A stretch of 64,000 nucleotides of DNA. Source: Pseudeuparius sepicola (Eukaryota; Arthropoda; Insecta; Coleoptera; Anthribidae). Every line of letters starts with the position of its first letter. The first letter of the stretch is position 1. Below the pieces are notes generated by a model. The model did no database searches. It was not told where the DNA came from and saw only the letters and a program-made list of their open reading frames with translations. The translations under genes were made by a program, and so were the position numbers. The stretch spans positions 4,716,225 to 4,780,224 of the forward strand of contig OY987308.1 of NCBI GenBank assembly GCA_963920635.1, given 5' to 3'. Below are positions 47,183-57,357 of this stretch, piece after piece.

Positions 47183-48123
47183 TTAAGTATGTAGCCAAAC
47201 TTCAAGGAGTGATTCTTTGAGTGATTTTAAGACGAAAAGTTTATATAAACATAGGTCCGGTGTCGCTTCATTTTCAAGATACAGGGTGTCAAACTTTAAA
47301 AAAAAATCTTTTTTCAACATCTTATTAATCCTTTAGCTGATTTTGTTTAAATTTGGCAATGTTATTTACGGTAGACAGTAGATTCAAATTATTAAGTCCA
47401 GTGGCGTCCCGGGGGGCACCATGACCAATATTGTTAAAAAATTGCGCCACTGACTTTTTTAAAATTTTTATTATTTTCTCGCATTAAGGAACTAAGAATA
47501 CAACTTTTTGGTCTCTTGATTTTTTTTCGTATCTGGCTTCGTTTTCGAGAAAAAAAATAAAAACCACTTTATTGCATGTCATTGCTTTGTTGTTGCACGC
47601 CACTGGACTAAGCAACTAAGAGTACAACTTTTTCATCTCTTGAATTTTTTTCGTGTCTTGCTTCGTTTTCGAGAAAGCAGCAATGCAACAACAAAGCAAT
47701 GACATGCAATACAGTGGTTTTTATTTTTTCTCTTGAAAACGAAGCCAGATATGAAAAAAATTCAAGAGACCAAAAAGTTGTATTCTTACTTCCTTAATGC
47801 GAGAAAAATATAAAAGTTTTAAATAAGTCACTGGCGCACTTTTTTTTTTCAAAAATATTGGTCACGGGGACGCCACTGGACTTAATAATTTGAATCTACT
47901 TAGGGCTAAATTAACCCCTCTTTAGTGTAATTAACACTGCCAGATTTAAACAAAATCGGCTAAAGGATTATTAAGATGTTGAAAAAAAAATTTTTTTTAA
48001 GTTTGACACCCAGTATCTTGAAAACAAGGCGATACCGGACCTATATTTATATAAACTTTTCGTCTCAAAATCACTCAAAGAATCACCCCTTGAAGTTTGG
48101 CTACATACTTAAATAACACCCTT
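47183..48123. repeat. 0.94-kb palindrome
   Basis: GTATGTAGCCAAACTTCAAG at the left is mirrored by CTTGAAGTTTGGCTACATAC at the right. The match continues through AGTCCAGTGGCGTCC, CAACTTTTTGGTCTCTTGA and GCAATGACATGCAATA to a centre near 47,640. Arms of about 450 bases with small differences. Confidence 0.8.
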
Positions 48124-48149
48124 GTATGTTTTTAGATGCAGTACCATGT

Positions 48150-48635
48150 ACACTGTGGGACAAATTAAATTGGAACCCTTTTTAATGCGTAATACTTTTT
48201 TTTATTTTCAAAGGTTTTTTTATCGTTTTCGGACATGTTACAGCCTAAGTTATTTGAATCAAAAAGAACTATGCAAAGTGGGACAATTTCAGTGGCGTAC
48301 GGAAAAGGAGGTATTTTTCAAAACCAATATATTTCAGATTGTTGCAAAGATCAGCCAAATGAAATAAAAATGTAAAAATGGACAAAAAAGATTTGAAAGG
48401 GTTTGGAATATTGACCATTAAAAAACCAGATCAATAGAAACAAAATTAACCATTTCTTGTGGGTGAATTCAAATTAGAACCTTTTTTAATGCTTAATATT
48501 TTTATTATTTGAATCAAAAATCGGGTAAATTTCAGTGGCATACGGAAAAGAGGGTATCTTTCAGAACCAATGTATTTTATGTTGCAAAAATCAGCCAAAT
48601 GAAATACAAATGTAAAAATGGGCAATAATCCCTTC
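48150..48635 (+). repeat. Tandem duplication of about 300 bp
   Basis: TGGAACCCTTTTTAATGCGT to AGCCAAATGAAATAAAAATG (48,170-48,375) recurs as TAGAACCTTTTTTAATGCTT to AGCCAAATGAAATACAAATG (48,475-48,612) with a deletion in the second copy. Confidence 0.7.
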
Positions 48636-49660
48636 GCCACTGAAATAGCATAAATGAAAAATGTTCAGAAAAATTACGGCTTTCAAACAATGTATCAAAA
48701 GTAGTATGTTGGTGAGAAAAAATATTTCTTGTCTTCACGATGCCTAGCATTGTATTTGCAAAGAGTCGCTAAATGAACCAATTTATTCCTTTATATACTC
48801 TATATCTCCCATATATAAATCTCCATATCTTTAACCGTTTTCCACCAATAGAGGCTGGGCATATAAAAATTATAGCTGTGTACAAAAAGCGGTAAATATA
48901 AATGTGAGAATAGAAAAATACTATATTCCTCAGTTAAAGTGGCTTTTATGTTGGAGATACATCAAAATGTTACTAAAAAATTTGTACAGGGCATGGCAAT
49001 ATAATTTGCATTCTTGAATGTTCTTGTAAAATTTGTTGATATATTTTACGCAAAGCTCAATTAACAGGCGTAATTTCTCATTTCGTCAGCTTCATATGAA
49101 AAGTGCATAAGTCCACAAATTATGAAAATTGAGATTTTAGTGCCATCTACTAAATAATAAAGTTTTCTTTCAACTGAATTCGATAATTCGTCCTTCAATT
49201 GTTAGATGGCGTTATAACAGGGGGAATAAATTCTTGCACAAGTCCAATATCATTGACAGCAACATGAAAAATGCACATGTCCATTATTTTCTATTGTGAT
49301 TGACACGCTGTAAAGGTTACTCCCTAAAATTATCAAAAAAAAAGTGTGTGAGGTTGAAGTTAGTGGAAAACTATATTGTGACATTATAAAGGTAAGTACA
49401 ATAAGTTGTTTTTAATTGCGGAAGTTATGAAATTTGCAATAAGACTGATATAAAACGCTTTTGATATTTAATGGGACTTATGCAATTTTCATTCTCATAG
49501 TTTTTGTGGTTGAGTTGGAGTTATGCACATATAATTAATAATAAAATAATTAATGCTCTTCAAACTTCTCAGTGTTAATTATTATTATTATTATTATTAT
49601 TATTATGTCTTTATTTAAGATTTGCAAGTTTTATTATTGCAAATTAATCTTTGTTACAGA

Positions 49661-50797
49661 ATGAATCCCCGATCAAGAGGTTTTAAAATACTTAAAAACG
49701 CATTAAAAGAAAATAATGTTATAACTAACACTTTCCTAAATGATGCCCAGACTACCAAAGATAGTATACAGTCTCAAAGAGCCTATAAGAAAATCAAAGT
49801 GTTAAGCAATATTTCATTGAATGTAACTCAACAAGACCAAAACATTTTATCATCTTTAAGCAGTATTCCCGGACAATGTGAATTACAAAATACAAGTGAC
49901 TCTGACGAATTGTCTATGGCCATTAAGAACCTTCAAACTCAATGTGCCAAAACACAAGAACTTTTGGACTGCGAGAAAAATACGGCACGTGAGCCAGAAA
50001 AAGAATTGTTTGAAATAGGCGAAAATGAAAATGATGGTAATTTTATTAACGAAATAGTCAAACTCGACAACGATACTTGTAATTTGGATGGACTTTTGAA
50101 CTTTGAATATTGTTTAGATGCAAATGAAGTACCAAACATTTCTGTAAATGAAGAGAATTCAACTTTTGGGCACATTCTACCATCACCTACTGCCAATAAT
50201 GATATCATAATCGATGATCTACAAATTTGTAAATCCACAAAGATAAAGTTCGAAGAATGCATACCTGACAACAAAAAACCTAAAGAGAGAGAATATAATG
50301 AATTTGATGAAATTGAAAATGAAACTTTGGATGAAGAATGGTTTCCAGGTGAGGATGAAAATATTGGTACTATGGCAGACTCTGAAGAGGATGAGGAAGA
50401 GGGCAGTAATGAAGGTGGGAAGCATAAAAGGAAAAAAGCGAGATTAAGTGATCGTCTCCAATGGGAATACAACCGCAACAAAAAGAGGAGGCAAGAAGGT
50501 TTATCGTACATGGGAAGAAAAGATAAGAAATTTAGCGTACATAAAAACGAAAGATGCATTAAACCTAGATGTTCATGCCAGGAGACAAGAAAAGGTATTA
50601 TTCAATGCTATAAGCTTACCGAAGAAGAAAGAAACACTATTTTTCGAAAATTTTGGAATTTTACTTGGGAGGAGAAAAAGGTATTTATCAGAGGAAGGGC
50701 AGTTAGACAAAACACTAAAAGAACAGAAAACATGAGGAACAGAGTCAACGAACCTGCTCATTTTCCTTTTTTATGGATAAAGAATACGAAAGAGTGA
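49661..50797 (+). CDS. Transposon ORF1: N-terminal part of the transposase
   Basis: About 378 codons from the ATG placed two bases after a good 3' splice site (TTTGTTACAG|A). The frame runs back to 49,622, but that part is intronic. The middle is acidic (EEDEEEGSNEGG) and is followed by a basic, nuclear-localisation-like KHKRKKARLSDR. The C-terminal third has the cysteine cluster CIKPRCSCQETRKGIIQC followed by LTEEERNTIFRKFWN. In related insect proteins this conserved segment directly precedes the catalytic part, so ORF1 and ORF2 look like one protein divided by a frame change. The ORF2 start overlaps its last 25 bases. The slippery run TTTTTTA at 50,767 lies in the correct phase for a -1 shift. 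Confidence 0.7.
   Translation: MNPRSRGFKILKNALKENNVITNTFLNDAQTTKDSIQSQRAYKKIKVLSNISLNVTQQDQNILSSLSSIPGQCELQNTSDSDELSMAIKNLQTQCAKTQELLDCEKNTAREPEKELFEIGENENDGNFINEIVKLDNDTCNLDGLLNFEYCLDANEVPNISVNEENSTFGHILPSPTANNDIIIDDLQICKSTKIKFEECIPDNKKPKEREYNEFDEIENETLDEEWFPGEDENIGTMADSEEDEEEGSNEGGKHKRKKARLSDRLQWEYNRNKKRRQEGLSYMGRKDKKFSVHKNERCIKPRCSCQETRKGIIQCYKLTEEERNTIFRKFWNFTWEEKKVFIRGRAVRQNTKRTENMRNRVNEPAHFPFLWIKNTKE
50767..50773 (+). promoter_or_regulatory. Candidate -1 frameshift slippery site T TTT TTA
   Basis: In the ORF1 frame the codons are CCT TTT TTA, exactly the X XXY YYZ pattern (U UUU UUA). After a -1 slip the next codon is ATG at 50,773, the first codon of ORF2. A fused product would have about 827 residues. 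No clear downstream pseudoknot could be drawn by eye. A one-base loss or gain in the T run, in the genome or the assembly, is the main alternative. Confidence 0.45.
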
Positions 50798-52143
50798 GAG
50801 TCTGTAAGACGATGTTTTGTGGTACATTAGGCATGTCAGTTAGAACAATTTCTAAATGGCTAAGTGAAGATATGAGTACTACTGGTTTCAATCAAGATAA
50901 TGAAAAGTGTATACAAAATTCAATGGAAACACGTTCAAATGAAAATGAAAAGAGACTAACAGTCAAGAATTTTCTAGATAATTTACCAAAGTTGGAATCG
51001 CACTACTGCCGCAAATCAACCTCAAAATTATACCTTGAGCCAAACTGGAAATCAAAAACCGAACTGTATTCTCACTACAAGGACCACTGGTGCATGGAAA
51101 AACAAATAAAAGCTGCAAGTTTAACACTATTCTTCTATGTCTTCGAAGACATGAATTTGGCTTTGTTTTCCCCAAAGAAGGATGAGTGTGATATCTGTGT
51201 AGGATATAGGACCAAAAACATCGAAGGAGTAAATTATCAAACACACATCCTTAAAAAAGAAGAGGCTCGCAATGAAAAGGAAAACGATAAAATATCGACC
51301 AATAGAGTCTTTACAATGGATCTACAATCCGTCTTGTTATGTCCAAAATCAAATGTTTCTGCACTATACTACAGAACCAAGTTAATAGTACACAATTTTA
51401 CAATTTTCGACCTTCACTCTAAAGAAGGTTATTGCTTTTTGTGGCATGAAGGAGAAGGAGAGTTGAAAGCAAATTGTTTTGCCTCTATTGTCTGTAGCTT
51501 TTTGGTGAAAGAAGTAATACCAAGTATTGATACAAATAACAATCCACTTATAATATTATACAGTGATGGATGTGGAGCACAGAACAGAAATGCAACTTTG
51601 TCGAATTCTCTTTTAAATTGCGCCATTGAATCCAACGTATGCATCATCCAGAAATTCCTAGAAAAAGGGCATACGCAAATGGAGTGCGACGCTATGCACT
51701 CCACTATAGAGAGAAAGCTTAAAGGAAGGACAATTAATGTGCCAGCAGACTACGTCTTTCTTGCCAGAACAGCTCGAAAGCTACCAAAGCCCTATAGAGT
51801 CGAATACTTAACTCACAACTTTTTCAAACAATGTTCTGAATTAAATTTCGTTAAGTCTATACGTCCTGGATTCAAAGTAGGAGATCCTACAGTTCAAGAT
51901 ATTCGAGCTCTAAAATATAATAATTCTGGATCCATTGACTACAAAATTCGCCATACAGATGATTTCAAACCTCTACCTATAAGATTTAATAAGAAAGCCA
52001 AAATGATACCCTTTGAAAGCTTACCTAACCTGTATGAACGTCCATTAAAAATAAAAAGGGAAAAGTTTGAACATCTCCAATTTTTAAAGGGTACGATGGA
52101 GCAAGACTATCATTCCTTCTATGATAGTCTTAATTACGAATAA
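50773..52143 (+). CDS. Transposon ORF2: putative RNase H-fold DDE/D transposase domain
   Basis: 456 codons. Early residues (VRVCKTMFCGTLGMSVRTISKWL) look like a helix-turn-helix with a serine/threonine-rich turn. CDIC at residues 139-142 may bind metal. Candidate catalytic acids are D183 (FTMDLQ), D265 (LYSDGCGAQNRN) and E304 (GHTQMECDAMH), with E313 as another possibility for the third. The DGCxxQNRN and GHTxxExD boxes match a widespread insect family of uncharacterised proteins, which I believe carries a DUF7869-like label. Its superfamily is uncertain to me. Expected to cut and join transposon ends in the nucleus. The frame is intact to TAA. Confidence 0.7.
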   Translation: MDKEYERVRVCKTMFCGTLGMSVRTISKWLSEDMSTTGFNQDNEKCIQNSMETRSNENEKRLTVKNFLDNLPKLESHYCRKSTSKLYLEPNWKSKTELYSHYKDHWCMEKQIKAASLTLFFYVFEDMNLALFSPKKDECDICVGYRTKNIEGVNYQTHILKKEEARNEKENDKISTNRVFTMDLQSVLLCPKSNVSALYYRTKLIVHNFTIFDLHSKEGYCFLWHEGEGELKANCFASIVCSFLVKEVIPSIDTNNNPLIILYSDGCGAQNRNATLSNSLLNCAIESNVCIIQKFLEKGHTQMECDAMHSTIERKLKGRTINVPADYVFLARTARKLPKPYRVEYLTHNFFKQCSELNFVKSIRPGFKVGDPTVQDIRALKYNNSGSIDYKIRHTDDFKPLPIRFNKKAKMIPFESLPNLYERPLKIKREKFEHLQFLKGTMEQDYHSFYDSLNYE

Positions 52144-52513
52144 TTTGTTTAATTGTTACCTACTTGTTTTTATGTTCAATAATTTATATCCATAATAATA
52201 AACTTGAAACAATAATAATTATTGTTTGTATGTTTCTATTTTGTCTTTTGTTTCCTCTTTCACTAAGAAGGTGAATAATGCATAAGTCCAAAAATTAAAT
52301 AAATATGAATATGAATTATGCACAAGTCCAATTATTTTCTAAATCTAACTTTTTATTAAAAAAGTAGTTTTATTTCCTGAAACCAATTAAAAACAAATAA
52401 TATTAAAAAATAAAATATAGGCACAGGCAAAAAAAAACTTCTTCAAATCGTTTTTTTCGTTTCCTGTAAAAATCTATTTTTTGGACTTGTGCACTTTTCA
52501 TATGAAGCTGACG

Positions 52514-53600
52514 ATTTGCCACTATGAACCACTTTTTTCAGTATCAATTTACTGTATTATGAAGTAAATAGTATTTACTCACCTGCCAAGGCAGCACAAT
52601 GTGCAACATAAAAATAATATCAAGTGCATAATGAACCGTAGGAAACTGAATCTAATTCATATAAATATTATAATATCTTAGAATAACATTTTAATAGATT
52701 AAGTTGCTATTTCTTGCTCCAGAACAGCACATAATAAATGTACCAATTTAAAAAACATATTTACAAATAAGGCACATTGCTCTAAAGTTTCATTAATGCA
52801 CGTAACAATATAAAATTGGTATACTTAATTGACAATTATTTCTTCAGATAAACTAAAAATATCAAACACTGGAAAATATAAATGTTTAGAGAAATAAAAC
52901 TATTAGGCATGAAGGTTTTATTATTTTCTTTATTGATTATATTATAAATTTGCAAAATTATGTAGTGAAAATACATAGTTAACTACAAATAATAGTTCAC
53001 TGATTAAAAACGAATCGATTTTGCGTATCATTTAAATACATACTTTAAAATATACAATTTAATGATAACCAAAGTTGTGGGGGTGACCCTGATTTCGATT
53101 ACATTATAGGTATATACAGGGAGATTCAGTGTTAAATAAACAAGCTCCTAGGATCAGTTTTACAACAAATTTGATTATTTTAATTATGTCAGGGTACTAT
53201 GAAAGTTGTAAATGGTGGCCTGATTTTATTTAATCTCAGTTTATGCATTGAACATGTATGGAAACAAATTTGATAAACCCTTTACAGGTTGAGGAAAATA
53301 ATAGCTCACACTTGTCTATCTTAATATGTACACTCTCATTTTTTGATAGTGCCATATGAAAGAACATAATTTACTGCATACAGAACAATGAGTTTTATGT
53401 AATCATTACAATTTATTCATATTATGATTAAATGATTTATCAGCATTAATAGTTCTTTTTAGAACCTCCAACATTGTTTTCAGTGTTGGAGGTATTCTTG
53501 ATTTTTTTTTGTTCCTAGAAGTTTTATCATCGCTTGTTTAACTTGACGTTTATGGCTGAATTTTCAAATTGTGACATGGGCTGGTCTAAAATGGAGAAGT
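52514..53600. other. No gene seen
   Basis: AT-rich sequence between the transposon and module 9. Near 53,470 a short inverted pair CCAACATTGTTTTCAGTGTTGG forms a small hairpin. No coding exon. Confidence 0.45.
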
Positions 53601-53687
53601 AGATTCACTTGCCACCTCGAAGTAGAGGCGCATTTCGTGCATTTCAGTATGAAAAGAATCGATTTTTTTTTCACTCGCGATTTAACT

Positions 53688-55140
53688 TTAATGGGACTTA
53701 TCAGCATGGACTACAATGTGACTCTTTAAATCCCCTTTCCTCTTTGAGATATAGGAACACTTTGTACAGTTATACTTGGGAGCATGCGACTTATCAGCAT
53801 GGACTACAATGTGACTCTTTAAATCCCCTTTCCTCTTTGAGGTATAGGAACACTTTGTACAGTTATACTTGGGAGCATGCGACTTATCAGCATGGACTAC
53901 AATGTGACTCTTTAAATCCCCTTTCCTCTTTGAGGTATAGGAACACTTTGTACAGTTATACGTGGGAGCATGCGACTTATCAGCATGGACTAAAATGTGA
54001 CTCTTTAAATCGCCTTTCCTCTTTGAGGTATAGGAACACTTTGTACAGTTATACTTGGGAGCATGCGACTTATTAGCATGGACTGCAACAAAATGTCTTT
54101 TTAAATTAGTTTTGTAGTTTGAGGTATAGGAACACATTGTACAGTTATACTTGAGAGCATGCGACTTATCAGCATGGACTGCATCAATGTGACTCTTTAA
54201 ATCCCCTTTCCTCCTTGAGGTATAGGAACACTTTGCACAGTCATACTTGGGAGCATGTGCCTTATCAGCATGGACTGCAACAACGTGTCTCTTTAAACTC
54301 CCTTTCCACTTTGAGGTAAATGAGCACTTTGCACAGTTATACTTGCGACTCTGCGACTTATCAGCATGGACGCCATCAATGTTATTATTTAAATTCCCTT
54401 TCCTCCTTGAGGTATACGAACACTTTGTACAGTCATACTTGGGAGCATGCGACTTATCAGCATGGACTGCATCAATGAGACTCTTTAAACTCCCTTTCCA
54501 CTTTGAGGTAAATGAGCACTTTGCACAGTTATACTTGCGACTCTGTAACTTATTGGCATGGACGCCATCAATGTGATTCTTTAAATCCTGTTTCCAGTTT
54601 GTGGTATAGGAACACTTTGTACAGTTATACTTGGGAGCATGCGACTTATCTGCATAGACTCATTTCATCTGCTGCCTTAAAATAGCTTTCCATCTTGAAA
54701 TAAACGGCGATTTTGTAGAGTTATGCTTGGCAGCAAGCGTTGGACTCAGCTTAGAACAACTTTGTTCATGTTCAAGACTACTTTGATTATGGCTCTTCAA
54801 GTTGCCCTTTAACATACTAAAGGAGCACTTTATACACTTATTCTTATTAGTAGAAGACTTATCATCATTAGTATTCATTGTACGACTTTCTTCAGAATCG
54901 TGACTTTCTCTATCAATGTGTTTCTCATTGTTCTTTCTTAACTTGCCAAATGGGCAATCCTGCTCAATGAAGTTATCACCTAACTGGCATTTCCAGCCAA
55001 CCCCATGTTGCGAATCATCACTTGCATCGTCGCTGCAAGGCACATGCTTGACATCGCGTTCTGCATCAGGCCAATGGTTGACTATAGGCCAGCTGTCGGC
55101 TTCCTGAGGTTGAACTGAACCATAAAAGTCGCAATCTGAG
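53688..55140 (-). pseudogene. Zinc-finger module 9: one in-frame stop, H-x3-H C-terminal fingers
   Basis: Starts at the acceptor CTTTTCCTTTCCAG. The leader (CDFYGSVQPQEADSW, NHWPDAERDVKHVPCSD) has an internal deletion that joins VGWKCQ to LGDNF, removing the EEFEIE-NPLEKPK part. The frame stops at TGA (54,662-54,660), where a finger histidine is expected, and then runs open in the same frame to 53,688. After the stop come six fingers, two with a zinc ligand replaced (SLKSLIDAVH, NLNNNIDGVH). Four near-identical 31-residue fingers follow (SKRKGDLKSHIVVH) with H-x3-H instead of H-x4-H. One nonsense codon plus lost ligands suggest decay; readthrough would be needed for full length. Confidence 0.75.
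53695..54075 (-). repeat. 93-bp tandem finger repeat, four near-identical units
   Basis: Units encode YNCTKCSYTSKRKGDLKSHI(V/L)VHADKSHAP and differ at a handful of bases. They are 3 bases shorter than the usual 96-bp unit because one residue between the two histidines is missing in all four. The variant was therefore amplified after the deletion. Confidence 0.85.
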
Positions 55141-55199
55141 CTGGAAAGGAAAAGCCAATTAGTGGTCACAAATATGAGGGGATCCAATATATTTTTCTT

Positions 55200-56100
55200 A
55201 TACGTAAAAAGTATCAAGTACAGGAAGAAAATCAGAAAATGAGGGAATTAAAACAAATGTTGATTTATTTACATTTTTTATTAATAATACTGATTTGCAA
55301 AGCCCATTTTATTAACAGCAAACAAATTACAAATCTAATCTTAGACTCCTTTATCTTTAAAGCCCTAAATTTTGTTTGTTTTTTGCTATAGATACCTTTT
55401 AAACTATCAATCTTAATGATATTCGGCACATGTTCCTAGGTAATTACTTCACAAAATTTAGTTCTCTATAATAAAGAGTCACTACTTTTATGCAACAGCA
55501 ATTGGAATTTGATGATGACAATTGATTGCAACAACTCTCCTAATAAAGGAACCCTAGTCAGACCCGGCTTCGGGCTTGAGAACGTTTTAGTGTTAATCGA
55601 CCTTCCCCACCCTAAATGATTTTTTCTTGAAATCGGCATTAAAATGTCCCAAAATCGTCATTAAAAGCACAGAAATCGTACAATAATGTAGCCCATTATT
55701 GTACGATTTTTTCAATAAGTAGGCCTTGGCGAGATGTAAACATCAAACGTCAGACGCGGAGAAATCGCCCGTCAAAAGTGACCAAATATTCAAAACCCGG
55801 CCGATAAAGGCTCATTTAACTTTTCGTACACATTGCGAAATTGTTTCCTATAGAAGCGCAATCCTTCAGTATACATATTTTAGTAAATTTGAAAATCAAT
55901 AGATTTGTTGTGTCGGCTGCACAAGAAGCAGCAGTTTGGTTTTTCTGTCAGAAGGTGCCGTACATCATTATACTTGTCCTAGGTAGAGCGATCGGTAAAG
56001 TCAAGCAACGCCACGCGTAGTCGGTTCGTGGACGAGTGAGATCCCTTATTATTATTTTCTTGCCTAATAAAACATTTTTTTTTTTCCGATTTCAAGAAAA
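55200..56100. other. Short remnant of the intron block, then no gene seen
   Basis: About 55,141-55,350 resembles the intron block upstream of other modules. Beyond it an inverted pair ATCGTACAATAATG / CATTATTGTACGAT (about 55,676-55,710) and a stretch with more CpG (55,730-55,810) are visible, but no supported exon. Confidence 0.45.
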
Positions 56101-56106
56101 ATATAA

Positions 56107-56228
56107 TATGTACCTCGGCACTGAAGTTCTTTTTATGACTCATGTGGTTTATTTGCCTCGGCCAGAGGCCTCAGCAACTAAACTCCACATGAGTCATAAA
56201 AAGTTGAACTTCAGTGCCTTGGTACATA
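56107..56228. repeat. Small foldback element
   Basis: GTACCTCGGCACTGAAGTTC at the left is mirrored by GAACTTCAGTGCCTTGGTAC at the right, with ATGACTCATGTGG / CCACATGAGTCAT inside. One end motif also occurs alone at 5,256-5,275. Confidence 0.75.
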
Positions 56229-56620
56229 AATAACTATTTTCCTAAAACTTCAGATAACCCATTATCTAGTAGTGGATAGTAAGGTAAATCGTAGTAGGCA
56301 GATAGGCAGTTGCCAAATACTTCAAAGCCAATGAAACTAAAAATTCTGAGAGGGGCGAGGTCGGTAATAATTTATATAAGCTAGAATATCTCGGAAACGG
56401 TTAGAGATATTCAAAAAGTTGTTTCTTGAAAGGCAATTTTATGTTCTATAATTCTCTGCTGGTAAGATTTTATCTCTGAAACTTTAGATTTAATTGATGT
56501 GTGGGTTAGAGGTATGGGAACAATAAGAAAATGTTTTGTTATTGTTTTAATTTCAGTGTTGACTTTATTCATTACATACATACATTGAATTCATAAAAGT
56601 TTCGTGCTGCCCAGAAGAAA

Positions 56621-56878
56621 ATCAAAGTAGGTCTAGGTTTTTGAAATTTTGCACACCTACTCAACAATTTTCCTTGACAACATTTTGCCATAAAACCTAC
56701 AAAAAGGATTTCTAGATTCGAAAATTCATGTGTCTTGGAAATTTTGAAAAAGCCAATTTTTTGCACCAGTAAACTGCCCTTTATGTAGGTTTTATGACAA
56801 AATGTTATTAGGGAAAGTTATTCAGAATTAAAAACTGAGTAGATGTGCAAAATTTCAAAAGCCTACACCTACTTTGAT
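56621..56878. repeat. Foldback repeat, ATCAAAGTAGG family
   Basis: Left ATCAAAGTAGGTCTAGG with TTTGAAATTTTGCACACCTA. Right TGTGCAAAATTTCAAAAGCC with CCTACTTTGAT. The two halves are inverted copies about 120 bases long. Related half copies occur at 5,460, 10,393, 26,440 and 26,890. Confidence 0.75.
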
Positions 56879-57357
56879 TTTCTTCTGCTAAAAAATTTAA
56901 ACACAAAATAATTAATTTTTTAAAAAAAGTACATTTTTCGAAAAAAGTCAAGAATACTTTTTTTCTTAGAATTGATTGGAAAATTTAGTTAAGACAGGAA
57001 AATATTACTATTCCAGTGGCGTACCATTTTTTTATTGAAAAATATGACGGTTGACGCCCGCGTCTCCGGCACTGGTGGAAGTAGACAAGCCGAATTATAT
57101 TTAGTTTATAGCATTTAATGTGTGGCTAAACTGTACCAAATATGTCTGCCATATCTGTCGTCCTTTAGGAAAAATAAAAGAAAACTTGAAAAAAAAAATA
57201 TTTGTTCATGTGTTTGCAACCCCTTAGCAACTACCCACACCGCCACCTAGCCAGCTGACACCCCAAACGTTGCCGCACAATGTGGGTACAATCGAATGAA
57301 AATATGAAGAAACTGCCTGAAATCATTGCAATTTTTGTACACGGGCTCCAGAACTAT

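Larger units (their letters stand above)
49084..52513 (+). mobile_element. Complete-looking DDE-type DNA transposon, 3430 bp
   Basis: Terminal inverted repeats of 32 bp with one mismatch lie at 49,084-49,115 (CGTCAGCTTCATATGAAAAG...) and 52,482-52,513 (...CTTTTCATATGAAGCTGACG). ATTT directly flanks each end, so the target duplication is probably 4 bp. The motif TGCAYAAGTCCA, part of the TIR, recurs near both ends. Between them lie a likely 5' intron (donor AAAG|GTAAGT at 49,391/49,392; acceptor TTGTTACAG ending 49,659), two overlapping ORFs and AATAAA at 52,197-52,202. Nearly intact ends and frames suggest recent activity. Confidence 0.85.

Noticed and set aside
49572..49610. TTA microsatellite as a functional element
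   Set aside because: Simple sequence within the transposon's 5' intron; no further structure.
49939..50559. 206-codon - strand frame rich in serine opposite transposon ORF1
   Set aside because: Antisense shadow of the acidic, glutamate-rich ORF1; no family features and no start context.
53609..54076. Open + strand frame of repeating YRNTLYSYTWEHATYQHGL units
   Set aside because: It is the antisense reading of the 93-bp finger repeats of module 9. Similar YSYTWEHVTYQHG shadows occur opposite every finger array.
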